From NCBI GenBank assembly GCA_043746555.1, contig JAYTQU010000344.1, forward strand, positions 1 to 10,744: a DNA stretch of 10,744 bases. The letters run 5' to 3'. Every line of letters starts with the position of its first letter. The first letter of the stretch is position 1. The DNA comes from CAZQYC01 sp043746555 (GTDB lineage Bacteria > Pseudomonadota > Gammaproteobacteria > Steroidobacterales > Steroidobacteraceae). The translations under genes and the position numbers were made by a program. Below the pieces are notes generated by a model that did no database searches, was not told the origin of the DNA, and was given only the letters and a program-made list of their open reading frames with translations. Positions 1-7,618 of the stretch are shown piece by piece.

Positions 1-686
1 CCGGAACAGAGGCCGTTGTTTCCAAAGCGGGATTGATTACTACCGTCGCGTATCGGTTTGGCAAGAGTCGACCTTGCTACGCACTTGAAGGGTCGATCGC
101 GATTGCCGGTGCGTTGGTGCAGTGGCTGCGCGATAACTTGCAGTTAATCGCAGCGAGCGACGAGATAGAAGCGCTTGCACATAGCGTCGATGACAACGGC
201 GATGTTTATATCGTGCCCGCATTCTCCGGATTGTATGCGCCGTATTGGCGCGAAGATGCACGCGGCGTTATTGCCGGGCTAACACGCTTTGCCAATCGTG
301 GACACATTGCGCGCGCCGCGCTCGAAGCAGTTGCATACCAAACTCGCGATGTTTTGGCCGCGATGGAGCAAGATTCAGGAATCGAAATGTCGGAGTTGCG
401 CGTCGACGGCGGCATGGTTGCCAACGAATTGCTCATGCAGTTTCAATCCGACATGCTTAATGTTCCCGTGATACGTCCGGAGATAGCAGAAACAACGGCG
501 CTCGGCGCCGCGTACGCGGCGGGTTTGTCGACCGGCGTTTGGTCCAGCCTCGATGAGTTACGCAGTCAGTGGCGCGAAGCGCGGCGGTGGACGCCGAGCA
601 TCGCTCACGAGCGACGCGAGCAACTTTATCGCGCGTGGCAGAAAGCCGTCCAGCGATCGCTTGGCTGGGTAGACGCACGCGGATAA
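1..686 (+). CDS. glpK: Glycerol kinase, C-terminal part (5' end outside window)
   Basis: Glycerol kinase phosphorylates glycerol with ATP to sn-glycerol 3-phosphate in the cytoplasm. The frame is open from the first complete codon at position 3 to a TAA at 684-686, giving about 227 residues, a bit under half of the usual ~500-residue protein. It therefore covers the C-terminal FGGY-family domain. Recognisable GlpK segments in order are YALEGS, IVPAFSGL followed by APYW, ARGVIAGLTR, ALEAVAYQTRDVL, the ATP-site-like block LRVDGGMVAN, LMQFQSDML, and TALGAAYAAGL. A TTG at position 33 is not the real start, because GlpK-like sequence continues upstream of it. The gene ends two bases before the convergent stop of the SulP pseudogene, and no hairpin terminator is visible between them. 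No disabling change is seen in the visible part. The family call is secure; whether the upstream half is intact cannot be judged here. Confidence 0.95.
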   Translation, partial: GTEAVVSKAGLITTVAYRFGKSRPCYALEGSIAIAGALVQWLRDNLQLIAASDEIEALAHSVDDNGDVYIVPAFSGLYAPYWREDARGVIAGLTRFANRGHIARAALEAVAYQTRDVLAAMEQDSGIEMSELRVDGGMVANELLMQFQSDMLNVPVIRPEIAETTALGAAYAAGLSTGVWSSLDELRSQWREARRWTPSIAHERREQLYRAWQKAVQRSLGWVDARG

Positions 687-688
687 AT

Positions 689-2388
689 TCAAGTCGCTAA
701 ATTCATGTTGGCGGAAAATTCGGCGAGCGCAGCATCGTAGCTATCCGCCAGTGAAACCCCGCCGTCCAGTATTCGCATCTGTTTCAATGTGTCGCTCACA
801 GATCGTTGCAATTCGGCCAGCACGACCTCCGTCTGGTCACGGCGACAGCGCGCGATGAAGTCTTGCAATGCGCGTACGCCGGTTGCATCGATTAGCGGTA
901 CGTCTCGCATGAGCACGATGAATACTTTCGGTGTTTGGCCGATTCGATCCAGAATTTCGCCAAGTCGGTTCGCGACGCCGAAAAAAAATGGGCCACGTAG
1001 CTCGAATACCTCGACACCTTTCGGTAACCCGATGCGCCGAGTGTATGCGTCGCCACCATTGCGTGTGAAGTCGTCGATATCTTCTTCAATGAGTTGAGTG
1101 TGACTTTGAATGGCCACAGCTTCAGCCATGCGATGCATGAACAATATGGATGCGAGTACGACACCGACTTCAATGGCCACTGTCAGATCGACTAACACCG
1201 TGAGCGTCAGCGTCAACAACAAGACAACACGATCGCCAATCGGTGCGCGCAGTAAGTGTCGCAGGCGTTCTTGTTCGCTCATGTTCCAGGCCACGATCAC
1301 CAAGACAGCGGCCAAGCTGGCCAAAGGTATAAACGAGCACAGCGGAGCGAGCGCCACCATGAAGAGCAGCAGGAAAAGCGCGTGTAACATTGCGGAGCGA
1401 GCGCCACCCCGCAATGGGTGAGCGCGCTCCGGAGCGAATGTTAGTCGCTGTGCGTGCAATCGCGCCGGTCGCAGGTAGTCCGCCAAAACATGCGGACGCC
1501 ATGTTGGCAATTCCTTGCGCGACTAGTTCGCAGTTGGATCGATGGCGTCGACCGGTCATCCCATCCGCGACGACCGCAGATAACAGCGATTCGACGCCGG
1601 CAAGAAATGCGATGGTGAAAGCGCTCGGCACTAGCTGACGGATGGCGGGCCACGAGATCGTAGGCAGATGTGGCATCGGTAGGGTGTTGGCAATTTGCCC
1701 GAAGCGACTACCGATGGTCGGGATAGGTAGCTGCAGCATCCACACGGCGAACGATCCGGCGACGACCGCGATCAAAAATCCGGGCGCACGCGGCGCATAA
1801 CGTCGCAACAACAAGATGACTACCAGCGAGCCACCGGCAATTGCAATCGAGTTGCCTTTCAGTGATTCGCGATGCGCCCACATTGCCTGCCACTTCTCGA
1901 TGAAATCGGCCGGCACTTGCTCGAGGTTGAGGCCCAGCAGATCCTTTACTTGGCTGGAGAAAATGATGATTGCAATGCCCGATGTAAACCCCGTGACCAC
2001 AGGTTCCGGAATGTATTTGATCCACGTACCGAATTTTGCCCAGCCGGCGATTAGCAAAATCACACCAGCCATCACCGTGGCTAGCATCAGCCCGTCATAT
2101 CCATGTTTGGCAATGACGCCGAATACCACGACCACAAACGCGCCGGTGGGACCGCCGATTTGAAATCGACTGCCGCCCAACGCGGAGATTAGAAATCCGG
2201 CGACCACTGCGGTGACTAAGCCTTTGTCCGGCGTCGGCCAGTGCCATTGCCAACGGCAACGCCACAACGGCGACGGTGAGCGCAGCGACAAAATCACGTC
2301 GAAAATCCGCAAAACCGTAGCCCTGTCTAAGGACGGTCACCAATTTGGGAACGAATAAGTGCCAAGCCGGGGAGTTTGATTTATTCAT
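689..2388 (-). pseudogene. SulP-family anion (sulfate-type) permease with STAS domain, broken by two frameshifts
   Basis: SulP proteins (SLC26/COG0659) are inner-membrane anion transporters with a C-terminal cytoplasmic STAS domain. Reading from ATG at 2388, the N-terminal frame gives the family start (VPKLVTVLRQGY, then VAALTVAVVALPLAMALA) up to about 2236. The next part lies in a second frame (TPDKGLVTAVVAGF, GGSRFQIGGPTGAF, GFTSGIAIIIFSSQ, GGLPATGAIARTATN) to about 1407. The rest lies in a third frame from the ATG at 1388-1390 (MLHALFLLLF, IPLASLAAVLVIVAWNMS). The STAS domain spans roughly 1020-715 and contains a DATG motif. Joined, the three pieces make about 565 residues, the normal family size. 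The first break looks like loss of about 14 nt (family pattern LAIASG.TPDKG reads LA.TPDKG); the second is a 16-nt gain. The shifts do not cancel. Two breaks that are not homopolymer slips favour a true pseudogene over sequencing error. The transported ion cannot be inferred. Confidence 0.85.
1342..1408. repeat. 17-nt direct repeat, 50 bp apart, marking the insertion in the SulP pseudogene
   Basis: GCGGAGCGAGCGCCACC occurs at 1342-1358 and again, identically, at 1392-1408. The first copy fits the normal SulP reading frame (minus-strand residues VALAP). Removing 1391-1406 (16 nt) from the second copy restores a continuous family sequence ARSPIAG-MLHALFLLLF. The second copy therefore appears to be an added, templated duplication that broke the frame. 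Confidence 0.85.
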
Positions 2389-2408
2389 ATAGATTGCAAG
2401 ACTAAGAC

Positions 2409-2433
2409 TAGCCGTCCGGCCGATTCTCGGCTA
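2409..2433. promoter_or_regulatory. Small inverted repeat in the spacer between the SulP pseudogene and accA
   Basis: TAGCCG at 2409-2414 and CGGCTA at 2428-2433 are perfect 6-bp inverted arms. An overlapping tighter pairing, GCCGA-TTC-TCGGC, lies at 2419-2431. The element sits 34 bp upstream of the accA start in the 79-bp divergent spacer, where promoters for both directions would be expected. I could not pick out convincing -35/-10 boxes on either strand. It may be an operator, a weak hairpin or chance. Confidence 0.25.
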
Positions 2434-2467
2434 TGGTCATCCAATAGTCTCTGGAGTAGCGCCCGCT

Positions 2468-3427
2468 ATGGCAATGAATTTTCTCGATTTCGAGGCACCG
2501 ATTGCGGAGCTCGAAGCCAAAATCGACGAACTCAAATTCGTCAGCAACGATGCCGAGATCAATATCGGCGAAGAAATCTCGCGCATGCGCGCTAAGAGTC
2601 GCACGCTTACCAACAGCATCTTCGCCAACTTAAGTCAGTGGCAGGTGACGCAATTGGCGCGTCATCCGCAGCGGCCGTATACGCTCGATTACATTGGCGC
2701 GATTTTTTCCGAATTTCACGAGTTGCACGGCGATCGGATGTACTCGGACGACGCCGCCATTGTAGGTGGATTGGCGCGGCTCGACGGGCGACCGGTGGTG
2801 GTAATCGGTCAACAAAAAGGTCGCGATACCAAGGAGCGCGTGCGCCGTAACTACGGCATGCCCAAACCCGAGGGCTATCGCAAAGCGCTGCGCTTGATGA
2901 AAATGGCCGAACGCTTTCAGTTGCCGCTGGTCACTTTGATCGACACGCCGGGCGCTTATCCGGGAGTCGGCGCGGAAGAACGCGGTCAGAGTGAAGCGAT
3001 CGCGCGCAATCTCTTTGAAATGGCGCAGCTCAAGGCACCCATCGTCAGCATTGTCATCGGCGAAGGCAGTTCCGGCGGCGCGTTGGGAATTGGCGTCTGC
3101 GATCGATTGATCATGCTTCAATACAGTATCTATTGTGTGATCTCCCCGGACGGTTGCGCCTCGATTCTCTGGCGCAGCGCCGACAAAAAAGATTTGGCCG
3201 CTGAGGCGATGGGCGTGGGCGCTGAACGTCTCGCGCAGTTGGGCATCGTGGACGAAGTGGTGAAAGAGCCGCTCGGCGGCGCACATCGCGATCCGCAAGC
3301 GACGGCCGACGCGCTCAAAGCGTCGTTATTGCGTCATCTCGCCGATCTCGACGCGCGTTCCATAGAGACGGTGGTGCAGCAACGGCTGGAGCGTCTGCGC
3401 GGGTTCGGCGTATATAGCGAAGTGTGA
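2468..3427 (+). CDS. accA: Acetyl-CoA carboxylase, carboxyltransferase subunit alpha
   Basis: AccA pairs with AccD to form the carboxyltransferase that moves the carboxyl group from biotin-BCCP to acetyl-CoA, giving malonyl-CoA for fatty acid synthesis in the cytoplasm. The 319-residue product equals the E. coli length and aligns by eye end to end. The N-terminal helix MNFLDFEAPIAELEAKID and the ARHPQRPYTLDY motif (65-75) are followed by the crotonase-fold core: PGAYPGVGAEERGQ (161-174), GEGSSGGALGIGV (198-210, oxyanion and CoA-site glycines) and SPDGCASILW (226-235). EPLGGAHRDP lies near 267-276. GGAG at 2453-2456 is 11 nt from the ATG at 2468, so this start is preferred over the in-frame ATG two codons later. 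accA is the first plus-strand gene of the block. In many relatives dnaE lies just upstream, but here the divergent SulP pseudogene does. A candidate terminator follows. Confidence 0.98.
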   Translation: MAMNFLDFEAPIAELEAKIDELKFVSNDAEINIGEEISRMRAKSRTLTNSIFANLSQWQVTQLARHPQRPYTLDYIGAIFSEFHELHGDRMYSDDAAIVGGLARLDGRPVVVIGQQKGRDTKERVRRNYGMPKPEGYRKALRLMKMAERFQLPLVTLIDTPGAYPGVGAEERGQSEAIARNLFEMAQLKAPIVSIVIGEGSSGGALGIGVCDRLIMLQYSIYCVISPDGCASILWRSADKKDLAAEAMGVGAERLAQLGIVDEVVKEPLGGAHRDPQATADALKASLLRHLADLDARSIETVVQQRLERLRGFGVYSEV

Positions 3428-3432
3428 CGCAG

Positions 3433-3478
3433 AGCGCGCGCCGCTTATCGCCCGCTAGCAACGCGCGCCGCTATTTTT
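3433..3478 (+). terminator. Candidate Rho-independent terminator after accA
   Basis: AGCGCGCGC at 3433-3441 can pair with GCGCGCCGCT at 3463-3472, giving about nine pairs with one bulged C. The tail ATTTTTC follows directly at 3473-3479. The loop is long (about 21 nt), which weakens the call. The same bases also form an 11-nt direct repeat, CGCGCGCCGCT, at 3435-3445 and 3462-3472, so the pairing may be a by-product of GC-rich repetition. Confidence 0.4.
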
Positions 3479-3498
3479 CATTTGGCAAATGCCATTTG
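3479..3498. promoter_or_regulatory. Overlapping palindromes upstream of tilS (possible operator)
   Basis: CATTTGGCAAATGCCATTTG contains three alternating half-sites: CATTTG, CAAATG, CATTTG, each separated by one base. Every neighbouring pair forms a 13-bp palindrome. It lies between the candidate accA terminator and the tilS start, ending 18 nt before the ATG. The position and symmetry would suit a regulator site or part of a promoter region, but no known binding motif is recognised. Confidence 0.35.
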
Positions 3499-3516
3499 AC
3501 CGATAGTTTGTAGGCC

Positions 3517-4908
3517 ATGTCGACCTTCTCTTTGTCCGCGTTCGATGCAACCCTAACTGCGCGGCTACCGGTCGCGTTCAACGGCAGATTGTGCGTTGCG
3601 TTTAGCGGTGGACTCGACTCCACCGTCCTGTTGCATGCGATGAACGAGCTGCGTAGCGTGCATGCCGATTGGCAAGTTCGAGCTATCCACATCAATCATC
3701 AATTGCATACTTCTTCGGCGGAATGGGCGACTCACTGCGAGCGTGTTGCCGATGCACTCGGAATTAAATTGATCGTGGAGCGCGTCGATATTGCTCGCGA
3801 TCACCCACAAGGACTGGAAGCGGCGGCGCGCAGCGCGCGTTACGCCGTATTTCGAGGCGTCTTACAAAACGGCGAAGTGTTGCTCACGGCGCATCACGCC
3901 GACGATCAAGCCGAAACCGTGTTATTGGCGTTGATGCGCGGTTCGGGCGTTCAAGGACTTGCCGCCATGCCCGCCGTCAAAGAATTCGGGCGAGGTTGGC
4001 ACCTTCGACCGATGTTGCCGTTCGCTCGAACCAACATTGAAGAGTGGTCGCGCGCGCGAAGCATTGAAGCGATACAAGATCCTTCCAACGCACTGTTGCG
4101 TCACGATCGCAATTACTTGCGACATGCAGTGCTTCCCGCATTGAAAAATCGTTGGCCGACCATGGCCGATAGTGTCAGCCGCAGCGCGACTCACTTGGGC
4201 GAAGCACTGGATTTATTGGAAGAACAGGCGGTCGTCGATTTGCGAACCTGCGGCGTCGATCGCTGCGTGAGAATTGAGATGCTAAGGGCGCTCACGCCAG
4301 CGCGGCGACGCAACGTGCTGCGCTTTTGGTTGCGGCTACGCGGTCTGCCGCTGCCGTCGACGCGCAAGCTCGTGGGGTTAGAACACGACTTACTAAACAC
4401 AGACTTAGACCGTATCCCTTGCGTGACTTGGCAGGGCGCGGAACTCCACTGGCATCGCGGATTGCTGTATGCAAGTCCACCTTTAGTTACGCTGGAACAC
4501 GCGGACAAATTTGAGCAGGATTGGGACAGACGCGAGTCGCTCACATTGCCGGTGGGTCTTGGACGCCTCTTAACGATGGCAACTTTCGGTCCGGGACTGT
4601 CAGCCGCACGCTTGCCGGCGCAATTGACGCTGCGCTTTCGCCGCGGCGGCGAAAAAATTTTGTTGCCGCGCAGACGACATCGCCACGCACTTCGCAATCT
4701 ACTTCAAGAGCAAAACGTGTTGCCCTGGTATCGCGATCGCTTGCCGTTGTTGTTTGTCGAAAAACAGTTGGTCGCAATTGCCGATCTAGCGTGGTCCGAC
4801 GAATTTTCGGCGCTGCCTGGCGAGCCTGCGATACAAGTCATGTGGGAGGACGCGCCGGATTGGAAGGCCCCCGGACTGGAAAGCAGTAAAGCGGCGATGA
4901 ATAACTGA
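3517..4908 (+). CDS. tilS: tRNA(Ile)-lysidine synthase
   Basis: TilS uses ATP to join lysine to C34 of tRNA-Ile2 (anticodon CAU). This converts its decoding from AUG to AUA and its charging from Met to Ile, and it is essential in most bacteria. The 463-residue product has the N-type PP-loop ATP pyrophosphatase motif FSGGLDST at 29-36. The conserved block LLTAHHADDQAETVLLALMRGSG is at 122-144 and DPSN with DRNYLRH at 188-203. A middle TilS domain follows, and the C-terminal substrate-binding domain includes LRFRRGGEKI (372-381) and LLQEQNVLPWYRDRLPLLF (395-413). This is slightly longer than E. coli TilS (about 430). The start at 3517 has only a weak AGG three bases upstream, but the PP-loop at residue 29 is at normal family spacing. 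It is separated from accA by 89 bp and from pyrG by 123 bp. Confidence 0.96.
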   Translation: MSTFSLSAFDATLTARLPVAFNGRLCVAFSGGLDSTVLLHAMNELRSVHADWQVRAIHINHQLHTSSAEWATHCERVADALGIKLIVERVDIARDHPQGLEAAARSARYAVFRGVLQNGEVLLTAHHADDQAETVLLALMRGSGVQGLAAMPAVKEFGRGWHLRPMLPFARTNIEEWSRARSIEAIQDPSNALLRHDRNYLRHAVLPALKNRWPTMADSVSRSATHLGEALDLLEEQAVVDLRTCGVDRCVRIEMLRALTPARRRNVLRFWLRLRGLPLPSTRKLVGLEHDLLNTDLDRIPCVTWQGAELHWHRGLLYASPPLVTLEHADKFEQDWDRRESLTLPVGLGRLLTMATFGPGLSAARLPAQLTLRFRRGGEKILLPRRRHRHALRNLLQEQNVLPWYRDRLPLLFVEKQLVAIADLAWSDEFSALPGEPAIQVMWEDAPDWKAPGLESSKAAMNN

Positions 4909-5031
4909 TCGTTCACTTCAACTTTCTCCTTTCTTCATCACGGTGTTTCGACTACACTGCCCCTCCGTCGTGAAGCCGGCCTGCGCAACGCGCTGTGGTC
5001 GACTTTTTCTTTTTTCATCCGGCGGTGCCCC

Positions 5032-6678
5032 ATGACTAAATTTATCTGTGTGACCGGCGGTGTAGTGTCATCGCTTGGCAAAGGCATTGCGGCGGCATCG
5101 CTCGGCGCGATTCTCGAAGCGCGCGGTCTGAAGATCACCATGGTGAAGCTCGATCCGTATATCAATGTGGATCCGGGCACGATGAGTCCGTTCCAACATG
5201 GCGAAGTCTATGTCACCACCGACGGTACAGAGACGGATCTCGACCTGGGGCATTACGAACGGTTCATTCGCACCACGACTACCCGCAACAGTAACTTTAC
5301 AACCGGTCGCATTTACGAGCGAGTGATCGCCAAAGAGCGTCGCGGCGATTACTTGGGTGCGACAGTGCAAGTTATTCCGCATATCACCGACGAGATCAAA
5401 CACTGCATCCGCTTAGGCGCTGGCGATGCCGACGTTTGCATGGTCGAGATCGGCGGTACAGTCGGTGACATCGAATCGTTGCCGTTTCTTGAGGCCATTC
5501 GTCAATTGGGCGTTGAGCTCGGGCACGACAACGTGCTCTATATGCACCTGACATTGATCCCATACATCGCAACCGCCGGCGAAATCAAAACCAAACCGAC
5601 GCAGCATTCCGTAAAGGAATTGCGTTCCATCGGTATTCAACCCGATGTGTTGCTCTGCCGCTGTAAGGACCCGCTTCCCGACGACCAACGCCGCAAGATT
5701 GCGTTGTTCACCAATGTCGAAGAACGCGCGGTGTTCTCGGCGGTGGATGCCGACGATTTGTACAAGATTCCGATGTTGCTGCACGAACAGAATCTCGACG
5801 GAATTGTCGTCGACAAATTGAAACTCAATGTTCCGCCCGCCGACTTAAGTGAGTGGCGCAGCGTCGTCAATGCCAAAGCGAATCCCGACGTGGACGTTAC
5901 TGTCGCGATGGTCGGCAAGTACGTGAACTTGAAAGACGCCTATCTCTCCCTTAACGAAGCGCTGGCGCATGCGGGTTTAAATACGCGAACGCGAGTGGAA
6001 GTGCAATTTATCGAGGCGACCGATATCGAGAAGCACGGCGTCGGCGTACTCGAAAACGTCGATGCGGTATTGGTGCCGGGTGGCTTCGGCGAGCGCGGCG
6101 TCGAAGGCAAGATTGCCGCGATTCGCTTCGCGCGCGAACGGAAAATCCCGTATCTCGGCATTTGTCTCGGCATGCAACTCGCCATTATCGAATATGCGCG
6201 CGATGTCGCGAAACTCGAAGGTGCGCATTCGACCGAGTTTAATCGCAATGCGCCGCATCCGGTGATCGCGTTGATTTCCGAATGGCAGGATCAAAAAGGC
6301 ACGGTGGAGCAACGCAGCGAGCAATCGCAGTTCGGTGGCACGATGCGCTTGGGCGCTCAAGAAATACGCTTATCGCATGGTTCAAAAGTGCATCAGATCT
6401 ACAATGCCGATGTGATCTACGAACGCCACCGTCATCGCTTCGAATTCAACAACACCTATTTGCAGCGGTTGATGAACGCGGGTCTGCGTTTTTCAGGCTT
6501 TTCGCGCGATGGCTTGGTCGAAATGGTGGAACTACCGCAGCATCCGTTTTTCGTCGCAAGTCAATTTCATCCCGAGTTTCGCTCGACGCCGCGCGACGGT
6601 CATCCGCTCTTTAGCGGATTCATCGAGGCAGCACGCGCGCATGCGCAGGAACAAATGCCACAGGCGGTGAGTGCGTGA
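5032..6678 (+). CDS. pyrG: CTP synthase (glutamine hydrolysing)
   Basis: CTP synthase aminates UTP to CTP using ATP and glutamine, the last step of de novo pyrimidine nucleotide synthesis, in the cytoplasm. The product has 548 residues (E. coli 545). The N-terminal amidoligase domain starts with FICVTGGVVSSLGKGI (P-loop, 4-19), then KLDPYINVDPGTMSP (39-53), HGEVYVTTDGTETDLDLGHYERF (about 56-78) and EIGGTVGDIES (139-149). The class I glutamine amidotransferase domain begins near 288 (DVTVAMVGKY). Its oxyanion segment is PGGFGERG (349-356), the nucleophile is C378 in GICLGMQ, and H513 and E515 in FHPE complete the triad. All catalytic residues are present. No strong Shine-Dalgarno sequence precedes the ATG, but the family N-terminus fixes the start. 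The 123-bp upstream region has a pyrimidine-rich stretch and a possible -10 (TACACT, 4953-4958) without a good -35. The CTP made here also feeds CMP-Kdo formation, downstream of KdsA. Confidence 0.98.
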   Translation: MTKFICVTGGVVSSLGKGIAAASLGAILEARGLKITMVKLDPYINVDPGTMSPFQHGEVYVTTDGTETDLDLGHYERFIRTTTTRNSNFTTGRIYERVIAKERRGDYLGATVQVIPHITDEIKHCIRLGAGDADVCMVEIGGTVGDIESLPFLEAIRQLGVELGHDNVLYMHLTLIPYIATAGEIKTKPTQHSVKELRSIGIQPDVLLCRCKDPLPDDQRRKIALFTNVEERAVFSAVDADDLYKIPMLLHEQNLDGIVVDKLKLNVPPADLSEWRSVVNAKANPDVDVTVAMVGKYVNLKDAYLSLNEALAHAGLNTRTRVEVQFIEATDIEKHGVGVLENVDAVLVPGGFGERGVEGKIAAIRFARERKIPYLGICLGMQLAIIEYARDVAKLEGAHSTEFNRNAPHPVIALISEWQDQKGTVEQRSEQSQFGGTMRLGAQEIRLSHGSKVHQIYNADVIYERHRHRFEFNNTYLQRLMNAGLRFSGFSRDGLVEMVELPQHPFFVASQFHPEFRSTPRDGHPLFSGFIEAARAHAQEQMPQAVSA

Positions 6679-6692
6679 GCAAGCGGTCAGCA

Positions 6693-6765
6693 GGCTACTG
6701 GCTGTTGGCGACAGGCCAGAGCCGGAGTTCTGAGTCCTATTCTTGCCAGTGGCCAGTGGCCAGTC
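6693..6765. repeat. Degenerate heptamer repeat with inverted arms in the pyrG-kdsA spacer
   Basis: A 7-nt periodicity runs from 6693 as GGCTACT, GGCTGTT, GGCGACA, GGCCAGA, followed by a GGAGTTC core at 6724-6730. Three near-identical GCCAGTG/GCCAGTC units then occupy 6745-6765. The left arm at 6697-6717 is an imperfect inverted copy of 6744-6764 (about 15 of 21 positions match), so the element could fold into a long hairpin. The eno-ftsB spacer shows the same plan. It lies between stop and start codons and codes for nothing evident. Confidence 0.7.
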
Positions 6766-6787
6766 GTCCGGTTGGCCGGTACTTACG

Positions 6788-7618
6788 ATGCAATTAGCCC
6801 ACTTCACTATCGGCTCCGATAAACCCTTTTTCCTCATCGCCGGTCCAGACGTCATCGAGAGTGAAGCGTTGGTCATGGAAGTGGCGGGTGCGATGCAGGA
6901 GATCACGGCTCGCCTCAAGATTCCGTACATCTTCAAAGCGTCGTTCGACAAAGCGAATCGTTCGTCGCGCACGAGTTTTCGCGGTCATGGCATGGCGGCG
7001 GGATTGAAGATTCTTGATAAAGTGAAACGGGAATTGAAATTACCGGTTCTCACTGATATCCACGAGGACACCCCGCTCAACGAAGTGGCGAGCGTGGTCG
7101 ACGTACTGCAAACGCCGGCATTTCTCTGTCGGCAAACCAATTTCATTGTGAATGCTTGCTCGCAGGGCAAGCCGGTAAATATCAAGAAGGGACAATTTCT
7201 CTCGCCGTGGGAAATGCAAAACGTGGTTGAAAAAGCGCGGTCAACCGGCAACGATCAGATCATGGTATGCGAGCGTGGGTTCTCGTTTGGCTATAACAAC
7301 CTCGTGACCGACATTCGTTCGCTATCGATCATGCGTGCGATGGCGCCGGTAGTGTTCGATTCAACGCACTCGGTGCAGCTACCCGGTGGGCTCGGCAACG
7401 CATCCGGCGGCCAGCGTCAATTCGTTCCCGTGCTCGCGCGCGCTGCAATTGCTGCCGGCGTAGCCGGTATCTTTATGGAAACGCATCCGCGACCCGACGA
7501 AGCCCTATGCGACGGTCCCATTTCATGGCCGACGGGTCGCATGGAAGCGCTACTCACTACATTGAAAGAACTCGATTTGATTACCAAGTCCAGGCCCTTT
7601 GAGGAAGATTTGTTATGA
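6788..7618 (+). CDS. kdsA: 3-deoxy-8-phosphooctulonate synthase (KDO-8-phosphate synthase)
   Basis: KdsA condenses phosphoenolpyruvate with arabinose 5-phosphate to Kdo-8-phosphate, the precursor of the lipopolysaccharide inner core, in the cytoplasm. The 276-residue protein shows the family's (beta/alpha)8-barrel motifs: FKASFDKANRSS (49-60), SFRGHG (63-68), LTDIHE (88-93), PAFLCRQT (110-117), VNIKKGQFLSPW (130-141), CERGFSFGYNNLV (161-173), DSTHSVQLPGG (191-201) and METHPRPDEALCDGP (230-244). H194, E231 and D242 match the spacing of metal ligands H185, E222 and D233 in Aquifex KdsA. The fourth position, Cys11 there and Asn26 in E. coli, is Asp21 here (GAC at 6848-6850), which is unusual. 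The ATG at 6788 is chosen because family members begin close to this point. The frame is open further upstream, to a TTG at 6743, but that stretch translates the heptamer repeat. The Shine-Dalgarno is weak. The TGA overlaps the eno start (ATGA), so the two are likely coupled. Confidence 0.96.
   Translation: MQLAHFTIGSDKPFFLIAGPDVIESEALVMEVAGAMQEITARLKIPYIFKASFDKANRSSRTSFRGHGMAAGLKILDKVKRELKLPVLTDIHEDTPLNEVASVVDVLQTPAFLCRQTNFIVNACSQGKPVNIKKGQFLSPWEMQNVVEKARSTGNDQIMVCERGFSFGYNNLVTDIRSLSIMRAMAPVVFDSTHSVQLPGGLGNASGGQRQFVPVLARAAIAAGVAGIFMETHPRPDEALCDGPISWPTGRMEALLTTLKELDLITKSRPFEEDLL

Noticed and set aside
689..2388. Programmed frameshifting in the permease
   Set aside because: No slippery sequences occur at the joins; the breaks fit a multi-base loss and a duplicated 16-nt block instead.
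2630..3298. 222-codon minus-strand open frame inside accA
   Set aside because: It is fully antisense to a conserved essential gene, with Arg/His/Ala-rich content typical of shadow frames in GC-rich DNA.
4936..4958. Possible promoter before pyrG (TACACT at 4953-4958)
   Set aside because: No acceptable -35 box at 16-18 bp spacing; the region is pyrimidine-rich and the match is weak.
4975..5020. Hairpin plus T-rich tract (ending CTTTTTCTTTTTTC) that could be a terminator or attenuator before pyrG
   Set aside because: Only 4-bp stems (for example GCGC-AAC-GCGC) are found and they are not next to the T-run; no stable stem leads into the T's.
6743..6787. Upstream TTG that would extend KdsA by 15 residues
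   Set aside because: This stretch is part of the heptamer repeat spacer, the extension has no family similarity, and KdsA proteins start close to the ATG at 6788.
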